Counted from the stretch's first letter, positions 37,247-46,835 are shown. The stretch is 64,000 bases of DNA from Marinobacter sp. C7 (GCF_022343555.1 NZ_JAKQZH010000006.1:86256-150255), one strand, 5' to 3'. The notes: a model not told the origin generated them from the sequence alone. Translations and numbers: made by a program.

Positions 37247-38677
37247 TCAGATCTGTTTGTACACGATCTCGGACAGGCTGCTACGGTTACCGTCGGTATC
37301 GAGGGTCCGCATGGCAAAATACCAGGTGCCCTCGGTCAGCTCATCCACCAGAAGCTCATCGACGGACGCGTCCCCGATTGCCAGTGACTGATCCAGTTTA
37401 TCCGGACTGGTACCGTAGACCACCTCAAAACCGGCAATCTCACCCATGCTGAGGCTCTGGCCGTTCTCACGGGTCAGCGGAGCGGTCCAGCTCAGCAGAG
37501 CAGCGTTGGCCGGAACAGCGGGTTCCTGGACCGTATCGGTTGCAGTGGGCTCGCTGGTGCCACCATCCACTACCTCAGTGTCAGTGCCCGTTGCATCTGT
37601 GTTGTCGGTCGTCTGGTCAACGGCACCACCGGTATTCGTTTCGCTGATGGTGTCACTGCCACCGTCAACGGTACCCGTGCTGCTGTCTGTGCTACCCCCG
37701 GTATCTGCAACGACGCTGTCCGACTCGGCGTAGACATCGGCAATAGTCTTGAATCGCTGGACATTACGATATTCGACGACAACCAGCTTCTGGCTGATCA
37801 CACTCGATTCGACAGTAGCCTGCAGCTCTGAGGATTGCAGCGCTGCGGCACTGACCAGATCCGACAGCGCAACGTTCACACCGTCTCCCATGATATCGAT
37901 CCGGCCATTGGCCGCGATCTGGGAGGTCATATTGTCCAGGACCTCGGAAATGGTATTCCAACGGCTGCTGTCATTCACCAGAGCCAGAAAGGCTGCGTTG
38001 GCGATAGCAACCTGCAGGGCATCCGCAGAAATGCTGCCCAGATCGTCCAGTCGGGTCAGATCCGGCGGGGCCAGCCGGAGCGCACCGGATGAGAGCCCGA
38101 ACCAGCTCTCGACAGCCTGGTACGCTTCAGACAGTGCTTCCGGAGACAGTCCGTTCGCACTGCGTTCAGCCAGTGTCACGGCCAGATGGGTCAGCGGAGT
38201 CAGGTGGACGGTTTCTGTGATCAGATCACCAGCACCGCGCAGGCTGAAACTGTTATCCAGCGGCATTGGCTGGCCAAATGCGACGGGGTCGGCACCTGCC
38301 TGATCGCAACGGGGCACCACATCGCAGATCATGCGGGTCGAACCGTCTGCCTGGAGCTCAACCAGGGCCCAACCGTCAGCCTTCCCACGCAGGCGCAGGT
38401 CATAGCTGCCATCATCTCCGGTAAGCACGGGCTTTGCCGCCAGCCGGTCCGGAGAGTAATACCCGGTGTTGTCCGCACGCAGCCGGCTCGCTGTCACAAT
38501 GCCTTTCTGGATAACACCTTTCATTGCCGCACCGGCGACCTCGACGCCTGGCTCCTGGGCCTGCGTCACCGTATTGCTGTCGCTGGCCGTCATATCCTTG
38601 AGGCAGCCCGAAAGAAGAAGTGATACCGATAGAGCCAGCAGCCCCTGCTTCGCTGTTTTTTTGCCGCGATATGACAT
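37247..38677 (-). CDS. lipoprotein with fibronectin type III-like C-terminal domain
   Basis: A 476-residue protein; start MSYRGKK chosen because it gives a compact lipoprotein signal ending LLLSGC (lipidated Cys about 25). The first 300 residues are an Ala/Leu-rich globular region (repeated Asp-Gly, SFSLRGAGDLITETVHLTPLT) of no family I recognise. A low-complexity acidic Ser/Thr/Asp/Gly linker (about 325-390) leads to an FN3-like domain (about 395-476: ALLSWTAP, GFEVVYGTS, TWYFAMRTLDTDGNRS). Probably an envelope-anchored surface protein. No Shine-Dalgarno is obvious. Confidence 0.65.
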   Translation of the reverse strand: MSYRGKKTAKQGLLALSVSLLLSGCLKDMTASDSNTVTQAQEPGVEVAGAAMKGVIQKGIVTASRLRADNTGYYSPDRLAAKPVLTGDDGSYDLRLRGKADGWALVELQADGSTRMICDVVPRCDQAGADPVAFGQPMPLDNSFSLRGAGDLITETVHLTPLTHLAVTLAERSANGLSPEALSEAYQAVESWFGLSSGALRLAPPDLTRLDDLGSISADALQVAIANAAFLALVNDSSRWNTISEVLDNMTSQIAANGRIDIMGDGVNVALSDLVSAAALQSSELQATVESSVISQKLVVVEYRNVQRFKTIADVYAESDSVVADTGGSTDSSTGTVDGGSDTISETNTGGAVDQTTDNTDATGTDTEVVDGGTSEPTATDTVQEPAVPANAALLSWTAPLTRENGQSLSMGEIAGFEVVYGTSPDKLDQSLAIGDASVDELLVDELTEGTWYFAMRTLDTDGNRSSLSEIVYKQI

Positions 38678-38728
38678 CGTTTTGCACCAATTTATTGACG
38701 AATTGGGCAAATCATACCGGGTCCGATT

Positions 38729-38747
38729 CTGATCAAAATGTGATCAG
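38729..38747. repeat. palindrome CTGATCA-N5-TGATCAG upstream of the FN3 lipoprotein gene
   Basis: Seven-base perfect arms around AAATG, 52 bases upstream of the lipoprotein start. Candidate operator. The remainder of the 433-base gap 38678-39110 is A/T-rich and holds only a seven-codon open frame and the tadD-proximal hairpin described separately. Confidence 0.4.
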
Positions 38748-38995
38748 GTTCGCTTTTTCTCTGCCGGAATCTGTCGGGAAAGTGACGCTTACGGTAGGAA
38801 ACATCAGGACAATGATGGTTACACGAAAAGGGACTGTTATATGCCAGCTAACCTACTGTTTTAGATGATTTAATTTTACTTTTCAGAGAGCGCGTATCGG
38901 TGGGAGCCCGTAGCAGTAACGAAGCGTGTTTACAAATTTCTACAGTGGCAATCCATCAAAATCAGGGTGAAAAAGGAATCATCCAGGAGGCATAA

Positions 38996-39019
38996 ATGAT
39001 GGAGTCAAAAACCAAGTAG
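38996..39019 (+). other. seven-codon open frame with strong Shine-Dalgarno, possible gene remnant
   Basis: CAGGAGG lies six bases before ATGATGGAGTC; the frame encodes MMESKTK and stops at TAG whose last base is the first G of the GGGGTCAGATGA palindrome. This may be the 5' stub of a gene cut off by that element, or a chance match. Confidence 0.25.
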
Positions 39020-39055
39020 GGGTCAGATGAAAAGCTGCGCTCTTCATCTGACCCC
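39019..39055 (-). terminator. GGGGTCAGATGA palindrome downstream of tadD, probable end of the tad operon
   Basis: A 17-bp stem with one mismatch and a 3-base loop: GGGGTCAGATGA starts the left arm and TCATCTGACCCC ends the right arm. On the minus strand it lies 56 bases after the tadD stop and is followed by TACTTGGTTTTTGA, a poor T-tract. A sister element is at 52861-52896. Confidence 0.5.
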
Positions 39056-39110
39056 ATTTTCACCGGAGAACCACTCGCTGCCTTGGCCCCTGCACTCCGT
39101 CCATCAAACG

Positions 39111-40085
39111 TCAATCTCCACTTCGCGCAATCAGCCGGCGCACCTGCTCCAGGTTCTCGTTGGCGGTCACATGGTAGCTTGGCGATGCCTTGGCAGCTTT
39201 ACCAAAGAACTCTTCCGCCTGACGGTAGTTGCCTTCATTCATCAGGATGTAGCCAATGGTATTCCAGGCATCCGCCTCCGGCATGACCTTGATGAGCACC
39301 TCCAACGCCTCATCGTAACGTTCCAGGCGGGTATAGAGCTGGCCGAGATTACGCCAGGCGCGCTCGTGCTCGGGATCGATATTCAGGGCAGTCTGGTACT
39401 GGTATTCGGCACGATTCCAGTGGCCGATCAGATAAAAGGAATAACCCAGGTTGTTATGAATCCGGGCGTTTCGGGGAGATATCGCCAGCGCCCTGTCGTA
39501 GAAGGCCCTCGCAGCAGCAAAATCGCCTCGCAGGTCGGCCATGATTCCGAGGGCATTGAATGCCTGCCAACGGGTTTCATCGGCAGCCACCGCCTCTTCA
39601 AGCAGCACTCTTGCTTTGTCGTGCTGACGCTGCTTCATGAGCATCAGCCCCAGGCCTTCAAGGGCACCGGCATGGTCCGGCTGCAGCTGCAGGGCGAGCT
39701 GGAACGCCGAGGCTGCCTTGTCCGAAGCGCCCTTGTGCTGGTTGATGGCACCGACCTTGTAAAAGGTATCCGCATTCTCCGGATCCAGCTCCAGGGATCG
39801 GATATATTCGAAGACCGCTTCATCCAGTTTCCCCTGTCGATAGGCTGCATCGCCCCGGGCGATGGCCTCCTGAGCGGACTCGACTGGCATCAGGGTGGAA
39901 AAAGTCAGCTCTGACTTGCCGTCGTACAGATCTGTGTATGCGTTGCCGCTTTTGATCTGGGGACCACTCGCGCAGCCGCCCAGGACCAGCAGTGTGGCCA
40001 CAAGGCCGACTCCCGCCAGCTTCCGAATTCCTGAAAGGTTCTGGCCTTTCGCAGCAGGCGCAGCATCCGTCCATTGTCCAATCAT
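39111..40085 (-). CDS. tadD: TadD-type TPR lipoprotein of the Tad pilus system
   Basis: A 324-residue protein from MIGQWTD (SD GGGAG), with a lipoprotein signal ending VLGGC (Cys about 37) and about six tetratricopeptide repeats (about 85-310, e.g. GDAAYRQGKLDEAVFEYIRSLELDP). TadD is an outer-membrane-associated pilotin-like factor for the RcpA secretin. Last gene of the operon. The reading frame runs open to 40193 but the upstream part overlaps tadC. Confidence 0.85.
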   Translation of the reverse strand: MIGQWTDAAPAAKGQNLSGIRKLAGVGLVATLLVLGGCASGPQIKSGNAYTDLYDGKSELTFSTLMPVESAQEAIARGDAAYRQGKLDEAVFEYIRSLELDPENADTFYKVGAINQHKGASDKAASAFQLALQLQPDHAGALEGLGLMLMKQRQHDKARVLLEEAVAADETRWQAFNALGIMADLRGDFAAARAFYDRALAISPRNARIHNNLGYSFYLIGHWNRAEYQYQTALNIDPEHERAWRNLGQLYTRLERYDEALEVLIKVMPEADAWNTIGYILMNEGNYRQAEEFFGKAAKASPSYHVTANENLEQVRRLIARSGD

Positions 40086-40114
40086 GGCAAACTCTCCCTT
40101 TCTTGTTATCGACA

Positions 40115-41074
40115 TCAGTAAACCTGGAAGTGATCCAGCAACCCGATAATTGCGGGGCCGATCGCGACGACGAAGAATGCCGGGAACATGCACAAAACCA
40201 GGGGGAACACCATCTTGGTGGAGATTTTGCCGGCCTCTTCCTCCGCACGTTGCATACGCTTGTCACGGAACTCCTCGGAATAGATTCTCAGCGATTCCGC
40301 GATGCTGGTACCAAAGCGCAGACTCTGGCTCAGGAGCGCAACCAGCCCCCCGATTTCCTCAAGCCCGGTGCGTTGCGCCAGGTTTTTCAGGGCATCGACT
40401 CTATCTACGCCGGCACGCATTTCGCTGTTTACCAGAGCCAGCTCCTCAGACAGTTCCGGATGGCCGATCGCAAGCTCATCGGAGACCCTTTGGAGCGCTG
40501 GTTTCAGTCCGTATCCAGCTTCTGTGCAAACCACCAACAGATCCAGAGCATCCGGGAAGCCGTTGTACAGTCGGCGTTTGCGACGCTCGATCTTCTTTCC
40601 CAGCACATAATTAGGGCCCAGCGCACCAGCCAGCAAGGCGACAGCCACGGCCTGGATCACTTCCACGTTAGTAACCGCCGGCATCCAGCGCAGGCCGAAG
40701 AAAACCGCTAACGGCAGACCAACAATGAGCAAGGTCTTGATGGCATAGAAGTTGGCGAGGGCGCCTTCATTCCGGTAGCCGGCGTGTATCAACCGTTCCC
40801 TCGTGTGATTACGATCCCCTTCCTTCTTGGGCAGGAAATGCGGGGCAGTTGATTTCAGGAAGGAGGACACCGGGCCCTCCCGTCGTTCCTCTTCGGCCTC
40901 CGGTGCGACCACCGTATGCAGTCGGCTGCGCACGGGATGGAACATGGTGGAGACCAGATACATGCCGGCCAGGGCGAGACAGAATACAGCCACGGCCATT
41001 AAACCGATAAAGGCGTACTGCGACATCTGCCGGTCTTGAATGACGGTATCGAGCAGTCCGATCAGGTAATCCAT
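40115..41074 (-). CDS. tadC: Tad pilus inner-membrane platform protein TadC
   Basis: A 319-residue GspF-fold membrane protein: N-terminal TM (about 20-42), then paired TMs around 110-160, the helical T2SSF domain (LDLLVVCTEAGYGLKPALQRV) and a C-terminal TM pair. With TadB it forms the platform on which the TadA ATPase acts. It follows tadB by 12 bases. Confidence 0.9.
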   Translation of the reverse strand: MDYLIGLLDTVIQDRQMSQYAFIGLMAVAVFCLALAGMYLVSTMFHPVRSRLHTVVAPEAEEERREGPVSSFLKSTAPHFLPKKEGDRNHTRERLIHAGYRNEGALANFYAIKTLLIVGLPLAVFFGLRWMPAVTNVEVIQAVAVALLAGALGPNYVLGKKIERRKRRLYNGFPDALDLLVVCTEAGYGLKPALQRVSDELAIGHPELSEELALVNSEMRAGVDRVDALKNLAQRTGLEEIGGLVALLSQSLRFGTSIAESLRIYSEEFRDKRMQRAEEEAGKISTKMVFPLVLCMFPAFFVVAIGPAIIGLLDHFQVY

Positions 41075-41086
41075 GGCCTTTTCCTC

Positions 41087-42070
41087 CTACACCTTGATAT
41101 TGAGGATCTTCTTGATCCAGAAAACGCCGACCACAATCAATATGAGCGCCAGCAGAACGATATCGCCGCCCCGGGGACTCTCGATAAGCATGGGCATGTA
41201 ATCCGGGTTCACGAGTGAAATCAGCACGAAGAGCACAAACGGCGTCAAGGTCAGTACCCAGGCTGAAATCCTTCCCTCCGCAGACAATGTGCGAACCCTC
41301 CGCTGGAAACGGAAACGCCCCCGAATCACGCCGGCAATCTTTTCAAGCACTTCGGCCAGGTTACCCCCGGACTCCCGTTGCACCAGTACCGCGGTGATCA
41401 GAGCCATCACCAGCACGCTGGGTACCCGCTGCAGGAGACCAAACAGTGCCGCCCGCACATCACCGCCATAATTGATCTCATTGAAGGTTTTCTGGAACTC
41501 TTCCTTCACCGGGCTGGGCATTTCTGTCGAGACCAGGCGAATGGCTTCGATGAACGGGTGCCCCGCCCTCAAGGCCCGGATGATGACATCCACCACATCC
41601 GGCAACTGTTCCTCAATCTTGGCAATCCGTTTACTGCGCTTGTTGCGCAAATAGAGGAAAGGCGCGCTGGCGGCAATCGGAGCCAGTGCAAGCGGCGCCC
41701 ACCAGGCCTTCGTCATGCTGTAGCCAACGAAGGCAGCCACCATAGCCAGCAAGAGCGCCAGCAAGAGCACCCGGTAAGCGCGCGTCTGATAACCACTTTG
41801 GGCAATCAGGCTCACAAGCGGCTGGAGCAGGTGCATGGACTCAAGTCGTTTTTCCAGAGGCGACAGTCCGCGCAGATACTGCTCCTGCATGAGGGAAAGC
41901 CGCTTCTGGCCTTCCTCTCCCTGGGTCAGCTTGTGCATGCGCTCGTTGAGTCGCTTGCGCGCCCCCCGGCTCTCACCGAAAACCGGAATCACCAACCCCT
42001 GGGACAGCAGGAATACTGCAACGAACACCAGGGCGAGAAATATCCAGAGTTTGTCTCCCAAGGCTTCCAT
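41087..42070 (-). CDS. tadB: Tad pilus inner-membrane platform protein TadB
   Basis: A 327-residue GspF-fold protein: an N-terminal TM (about 8-28), a TM pair near 100-140, the T2SSF domain (LPDVVDVIIRALRAGHPFIEAIRLVSTEM) and C-terminal TMs (VLTLTPFVLFVLISLV and the last 20 residues). It starts 3 bases after the tadA stop. Confidence 0.9.
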   Translation of the reverse strand: MEALGDKLWIFLALVFVAVFLLSQGLVIPVFGESRGARKRLNERMHKLTQGEEGQKRLSLMQEQYLRGLSPLEKRLESMHLLQPLVSLIAQSGYQTRAYRVLLLALLLAMVAAFVGYSMTKAWWAPLALAPIAASAPFLYLRNKRSKRIAKIEEQLPDVVDVIIRALRAGHPFIEAIRLVSTEMPSPVKEEFQKTFNEINYGGDVRAALFGLLQRVPSVLVMALITAVLVQRESGGNLAEVLEKIAGVIRGRFRFQRRVRTLSAEGRISAWVLTLTPFVLFVLISLVNPDYMPMLIESPRGGDIVLLALILIVVGVFWIKKILNIKV

Positions 42071-42073
42071 GGT

Positions 42074-43441
42074 TCAATCCTCGAAATCGGGGTCAAAAAG
42101 CGACAGGGGCACTGCAATGCCCCGCTGGTGCAGATGCTCGTGGAAACGGGGCACAATGCCGGTCGCCTTGTAATGCCCGATAACCTTGCCGTTCTCATCC
42201 CGGCCTACACGCCGGAAGCTGAAGAGCTCGGACATGGTGATCACATCGCCCTCCATGCCGTTGATCTCCTGCACGCTGACCAGGCGACGGGTGCCGTCTT
42301 CCTGCCGCTCTACCTGAAGCACGACGTCAATGGCCGATGCCACCTGGGAGCGGATCGCCTTGACCGGCATGGTGGTGCCGGTCATGGAGACCATGTTCTC
42401 GATCCGGGTCAGGGCATCCCGAGGAGCGTTGGCGTGCAGTGTGGTCATGGAGCCGTCATGGCCGGTATTCATGGCCTGGAGCATGTCCAGTGCTTCGGCA
42501 CCCCGGACCTCCCCCACGATAATCCGGTCCGGCCGCATCCGCAGGCTGTTCCGTACCAGATCCCGCTGGGTCACTTCCCCCTTGTTCTCGATGTTCGGAG
42601 GCCGTGTTTCCAGGCGCACCACATGGGGCTGTTGAAGCTGAAGCTCGGCCGAGTCCTCAATGGTGACAATTCGCTCGTCATCCGGGACAAAGCCTGACAG
42701 CACGTTCAGCAATGTGGTTTTACCCGACCCGGTGCCACCTGAAATCAATACATTCAGACGCCCACGCACAATGCTCTCCAGCAGGCCCGCGATAGGCGCC
42801 GTCAGAGTGCCCTTCTCCATCAGGGCTTCCATGGACAGGCGACCGATCGAAAAGCGTCGGATCGAAAGCAGCGGAGCATCCACCGCCAGCGGCGGGATAA
42901 TCGCATTCACCCGGGAACCGTCTTTCAGGCGGGCATCAACCATGGGCGAGGATTCGTCGATCCGGCGCCCGACACTGGAGACGATGCGGTCAATAATGTT
43001 CAGCAAGTGGGTGTTGCTATGGAAACTGACATCCACCTTTTCCAGCTTGCCGTTGCGCTCGACATAGATGCTGTCGTGGCCGTTGACCAAAATATCGGCG
43101 ATGGATTTGTCCGCCAGCAGAGGCTCCAGGGGGCCCAAACCCAGAATGTCATCCTGGATCTGGCGGATAATACGTTGGCGGGCAGTCAGAGAAAGAGGTA
43201 TAGACTCCTCCGCCATGAGCCTTTGACCGATTTCCTGCAACTGGCGTTCGGCCTCTTCCTTACCCAATGTGCCCAGAAGTGAGAGATCCAGAACTTTCAT
43301 CAGTTTCTGGTGGATCTTCTGCTTCCAGGCCCGCTCCTGCTCTTCCTCGGCTCTGCGGCTCGGAGAAAGACCGGTTCCATTGTGAACCAGTGGCGGCTCG
43401 GGCTCGCCTTTGCCAGATTCGTTCAGTCTGTTCAGTTCCAT
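42074..43441 (-). CDS. tadA: Tad pilus motor ATPase TadA (CpaF)
   Basis: A 455-residue secretion ATPase. Walker A is ISGGTGSGKTTLLN, the Asp box TIEDSAELQL, Walker B RIIVGEVRG and the His box MTTLHANAP; all are intact. It is the single bifunctional motor that drives Flp pilus assembly and retraction. An N-terminal Glu/Arg-rich extension of about 60 residues precedes the CpaF domain. Confidence 0.95.
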   Translation of the reverse strand: MELNRLNESGKGEPEPPLVHNGTGLSPSRRAEEEQERAWKQKIHQKLMKVLDLSLLGTLGKEEAERQLQEIGQRLMAEESIPLSLTARQRIIRQIQDDILGLGPLEPLLADKSIADILVNGHDSIYVERNGKLEKVDVSFHSNTHLLNIIDRIVSSVGRRIDESSPMVDARLKDGSRVNAIIPPLAVDAPLLSIRRFSIGRLSMEALMEKGTLTAPIAGLLESIVRGRLNVLISGGTGSGKTTLLNVLSGFVPDDERIVTIEDSAELQLQQPHVVRLETRPPNIENKGEVTQRDLVRNSLRMRPDRIIVGEVRGAEALDMLQAMNTGHDGSMTTLHANAPRDALTRIENMVSMTGTTMPVKAIRSQVASAIDVVLQVERQEDGTRRLVSVQEINGMEGDVITMSELFSFRRVGRDENGKVIGHYKATGIVPRFHEHLHQRGIAVPLSLFDPDFED

Positions 43442-43451
43442 GACACTCTCC

Positions 43452-44630
43452 TCAGGCTCCTGCCAGTTTCCGCCACATCCGGCCCAGGCCAGATTGTGGA
43501 ACCACTTTCTTGCCGCTCAGCACCTCCGCCATATGCACCATGCTCCGGCTAACCGGTGACGAGGGCGCTGCCTCCAGCAACGGCACGCCCAGGTTCGAGC
43601 TTTCCGCCACTTTCGCGTAGTCGTTGGGAATGAAGGTCATATCTCCGATACCGAGGGCCTTTTCAATGTCTCCCGCCGTCAACGCCAGACGTTTGTCCCA
43701 CCGATTGACCACAACACCAATCCGGTCAGCGGGAACCCCCATATAGCGCGTCAGATAGTGCAGCAGGCGGCGGGCGTCCTGTATGTGGGAAACGCTTTGC
43801 TGCAGCACGACCAGCACCCTGTCCGCGGACTCCAGCATCATGCCGGTCACACCGTCGATCTGGCGCGGGAGGTCAACAACCGTATGGTCATAACCGGAAC
43901 GCAGCAGGGCCAGCAGCTTTTGCAGCTGGCCTTCGTCGATGTCGCCAGACACTACAAGCTGATCCGAACTATTGCCCAACAGATGCAGACCACTCTTGTG
44001 TTTGAGCATGTGACCTTCAAGCGCCAGCAGGTCCATGTTGTCGGCTCTGAGGATGGCATCCACGAGCCCTCCGCCCTCGTGCAGATCAAAAGCCGAGGCC
44101 AGGTTGCCGAATTGCAGATCCATATCGAGCAGCGCCACCCGTTGCTCCATCCTCTCGGCAAGACTGTGGGCGAGTGCTGCTGCGATGGTGCTGGCACCGG
44201 AACCACCCTTGGCATTGATGACGGCCAAAAGCCCGCCATTCGTGTCTTTATCCGGCACCAGTTCGGCGGCTATCCGGACCAGGGACTCCAGGACCTCCTG
44301 CTTGGGCGCAGGAAAGCTGAAATAGTCCCGTGCTCCCACCCGCATGGCGGTGCGCATGATCGTCATGTTCTCAGGACCGGTGACAATCGTTGGCACCCGG
44401 CCATTGATCGGCCTGTCATCCAATGACCTGAGTTCATCTTCCCAGGCAGCCGTGGTGCAGAAAATCAGCGCGTCCGGTAAATCCTTGAGGTTGTACAGGG
44501 GATCGGAATGGCCATTGGTAATCAGGCGTTTGCTCAGCGCCAGTCCCGGCTGGTCACCGAGCATGTCCTCAAGCTCCTGCAATTCCTGGGCATTGCGCCC
44601 GGCAATCAGAACGGTAATACGTGCTTTCAT
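43452..44630 (-). CDS. tadZ: Tad pilus localisation ATPase TadZ (CpaE)
   Basis: A 392-residue protein: an atypical receiver-like domain (about 1-125) and a MinD/ParA-type ATPase with deviant Walker A AKGGSGASTIA near 143 and VALLDMDLQFG. TadZ/CpaE localises the Tad machine to the cell pole. Start MKARITVLI is chosen (SD AAGGAAGGG); the frame extends upstream into the tadE-like gene. Confidence 0.88.
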   Translation of the reverse strand: MKARITVLIAGRNAQELQELEDMLGDQPGLALSKRLITNGHSDPLYNLKDLPDALIFCTTAAWEDELRSLDDRPINGRVPTIVTGPENMTIMRTAMRVGARDYFSFPAPKQEVLESLVRIAAELVPDKDTNGGLLAVINAKGGSGASTIAAALAHSLAERMEQRVALLDMDLQFGNLASAFDLHEGGGLVDAILRADNMDLLALEGHMLKHKSGLHLLGNSSDQLVVSGDIDEGQLQKLLALLRSGYDHTVVDLPRQIDGVTGMMLESADRVLVVLQQSVSHIQDARRLLHYLTRYMGVPADRIGVVVNRWDKRLALTAGDIEKALGIGDMTFIPNDYAKVAESSNLGVPLLEAAPSSPVSRSMVHMAEVLSGKKVVPQSGLGRMWRKLAGA

Positions 44631-44652
44631 GGCTTCGCCCTTCCTTGATGAT

Positions 44653-45138
44653 TCAACTGATGGTCCCGAAACAGCCGGTGCCTTCCCGGGACACACCGAG
44701 GCTCTCGCGCGGCAAAACCGTCACGAACGGTGGCAGTTCGAAAGTCCGGAAAAAGAACGGGATGATCAGCTGGTGCTGAAAACCGCTTACTTCACTACGA
44801 ATGAATTCAATATCGAGATAGTTGCCCGCCGGGTCGGCTATGACCCCACCAGTAGCAGTGAGATAGTCGATGGAGATATTTGATTCCATCAGGCCAGCGA
44901 GGATCGGGCTCTCACCGGAGGTACCCGGCTCATCAAACATGGCAACCCGGCGGATAGCGCTGTGCTCTATGGGACAAACCACAGCCACCCGGGCTGCGCG
45001 CCGGCTCATCTCGTCCAGCGTGTTCCAGACAAACATCAGCCGCCCGAACTCGATGGTGCCGAAAAGCAGGATAAAGAACATCGCCCCGACGATCGCAAAC
45101 TCCACGGTATGCAAGCCTGACTGCTTTCTGATGTTCAT
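44653..45138 (-). CDS. tadE: TadE-like minor pseudopilin
   Basis: A 161-residue protein with a short basic leader and one N-terminal hydrophobic helix containing Glu (GLHTVEFAIVGAMFFILLFGTIEFGRLMFV), the TadE/F pattern processed by the Tad prepilin peptidase. The remainder is a periplasmic domain with two cysteines (C55, C157). It overlaps the previous gene by four bases (ATGA). Confidence 0.78.
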   Translation of the reverse strand: MNIRKQSGLHTVEFAIVGAMFFILLFGTIEFGRLMFVWNTLDEMSRRAARVAVVCPIEHSAIRRVAMFDEPGTSGESPILAGLMESNISIDYLTATGGVIADPAGNYLDIEFIRSEVSGFQHQLIIPFFFRTFELPPFVTVLPRESLGVSREGTGCFGTIS

Positions 45139-45596
45139 AGCGCCCTCATCTGCACAGTGCTCTGCATTTCAAAGGCCATGCTGATCGGTTCGCCCCCATA
45201 AAAGGCAGGGATCTGTCCGATCAACGGGATATAGCTGTAGGTGGCGCTCACAGTGACGTGGGCTGCATCGGGACTGGTTACCGAAATGTCGCTGGTGGAC
45301 CAGCCGGGCAGCAGAGGTTCTCCAGCGCCCAGAGTGTTGCCGAAAACCACCAGGTTGCTGGTTTGCTGCACCAGGTTGCTGTCCAGAAGAATAAGGCCGA
45401 TGCTTCCGTTCATCGCCGATGAGGAAACGTGCCTGGCGCCGTCCCGTGTGGCCCGAGTCATGGTGTGATACTGGCTGAACGCCCAGCCAAGCTCGCTCAC
45501 CGCAAATACGATCAGCAGCAGAAACGGAGCCGTCAGCCAGAATTCCAGGGTGGCAATGCCCTTCTGTTTTCTTTCGGTCTTGATCAGTGCGTCCAT
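45135..45596 (-). CDS. TadE-like minor pseudopilin (second copy)
   Basis: A 153-residue TadE-type protein: leader, then GIATLEFWLTAPFLLLIVFAVSELGWAF with the conserved Glu. ATG at 45596 is chosen over a GTG four codons upstream that abuts the AGGAGG. It probably fills the TadF/TadE slot beside the other copy; which is E and which F cannot be decided from sequence. Confidence 0.78.
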   Translation of the reverse strand: MDALIKTERKQKGIATLEFWLTAPFLLLIVFAVSELGWAFSQYHTMTRATRDGARHVSSSAMNGSIGLILLDSNLVQQTSNLVVFGNTLGAGEPLLPGWSTSDISVTSPDAAHVTVSATYSYIPLIGQIPAFYGGEPISMAFEMQSTVQMRAL

Positions 45597-45626
45597 GTCG
45601 TCACTCACCTCCTGCTCCGGAGCTCC

Positions 45627-46820
45627 TCAACTGTCGAAGGTGTCCGGGTCCTTGTACAACTGGATAATCCGGGGGCCTGGCCCTATGCCAGGATCCGGTC
45701 CCGGCTTCCCGCTGCCACCGCAGTCATCCTTGAACTGGCCATAGAACACGGCCTGGCCGGCCTGTTGCATTTTGTCGATCATGTAGAAACAGCTGAAACC
45801 CAGTAACTCCACGGAACTCTGGCCGTTGGCGAGCCCGTCGCAGTTACCCACCGGCATGGTCAGTATCCGGCGTCCAGGCAGCCCGGTAGGGGGCGCATCC
45901 GGATTAACGTTCTCGTATTGACTCAGATACCAATCGAGGTCGTAGGGGGGTATGTTGTCTTCAGCCAGGTAATCCTCTTCGGAATAAGGCTCGTGATCGG
46001 TGAACCAATCCGGGGGATACTCATCGGCACTGACCGGGCCGTTGTAGTAGCCAAGCCGGGTGTTGATGCCTTGGGCAAACGGACCCACAGTGTTGCCAGG
46101 CTCAGTTTCGATATCCCCGTCACCACCGGCATCCAGACAGGCGTCGAATTTGCCCGCTGCGGCCTCCCGGATGTCAGCACCACCGCTACTGCCATCAAGC
46201 CGGATCAGGTAGAAATTGCCATTACCTACCTCAGAGCTGGTTCCGGAGCCAATCTTCAGCTGCTCTACCTCACCGCGGGAATAACCGTAATTTTCCTCGC
46301 CAGGTGTTCCGCAAGCCATCATGGGTACTACGTTGCAGGCGGTTTGGATGCTGGGACTGGGCCCGGCGACAGCGGTACCGGCAATAGCCAGATCGTTGAT
46401 GCCGAGCACCGGCGCGAACCACTCGGCCACGTCATAGCTGTCAACCCGGGCGCGAACGTACTGTGCCGGTGTCGTGCCGGGCACGAAGGGATTCAGCGTA
46501 TTGGAAAATTCCAGGACCAGCGTGAGACTGCCATTGGCCGAGGCCTCACCCAGGCCGGCATTGCCCGGCGCCGCCGTATTGGCATCGAACGTGGTATGCC
46601 CGGCCGCATCCGCCAGCGCGGTATTACCCGTCTGGTCCAGAACCTTGGCCGCGCTGAGCGCTGCGGCATCCAGAGCGTTCTGAAGCCGGGTCTTCTCCAG
46701 GTGGGCATTGCTGATATCCAGCGCCAGGGCGGCCATCCCCAGGATAACGACGAGGGAAATCGCGACCATGGGCAGAATGGCGCCTTGCTGGAATTTCCTT
46801 GCCTTGTTGACCGCGTCCAT
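45627..46820 (-). CDS. tadG: TadG-like pilus assembly protein
   Basis: A 397-residue protein with one N-terminal TM (GAILPMVAISLVVILGMAALALDI) followed by LEKTRLQNALDAAALSAAKVL, typical of the TadG/Flp-associated domain (Tad_N). The large periplasmic part ends in a Gly/Pro/Asp-rich tail and has several Cys. Some TadG proteins carry a VWA domain; I see no clear MIDAS motif here. Confidence 0.8.
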   Translation of the reverse strand: MDAVNKARKFQQGAILPMVAISLVVILGMAALALDISNAHLEKTRLQNALDAAALSAAKVLDQTGNTALADAAGHTTFDANTAAPGNAGLGEASANGSLTLVLEFSNTLNPFVPGTTPAQYVRARVDSYDVAEWFAPVLGINDLAIAGTAVAGPSPSIQTACNVVPMMACGTPGEENYGYSRGEVEQLKIGSGTSSEVGNGNFYLIRLDGSSGGADIREAAAGKFDACLDAGGDGDIETEPGNTVGPFAQGINTRLGYYNGPVSADEYPPDWFTDHEPYSEEDYLAEDNIPPYDLDWYLSQYENVNPDAPPTGLPGRRILTMPVGNCDGLANGQSSVELLGFSCFYMIDKMQQAGQAVFYGQFKDDCGGSGKPGPDPGIGPGPRIIQLYKDPDTFDS

Positions 46821-46835
46821 GGTCTATCCTCCCGA

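Noticed and set aside
38729..38747. CRP site at the CTGATCA palindrome
   Set aside because: The spacing and half-sites do not fit TGTGA-N6-TCACA; kept only as an unassigned inverted repeat.
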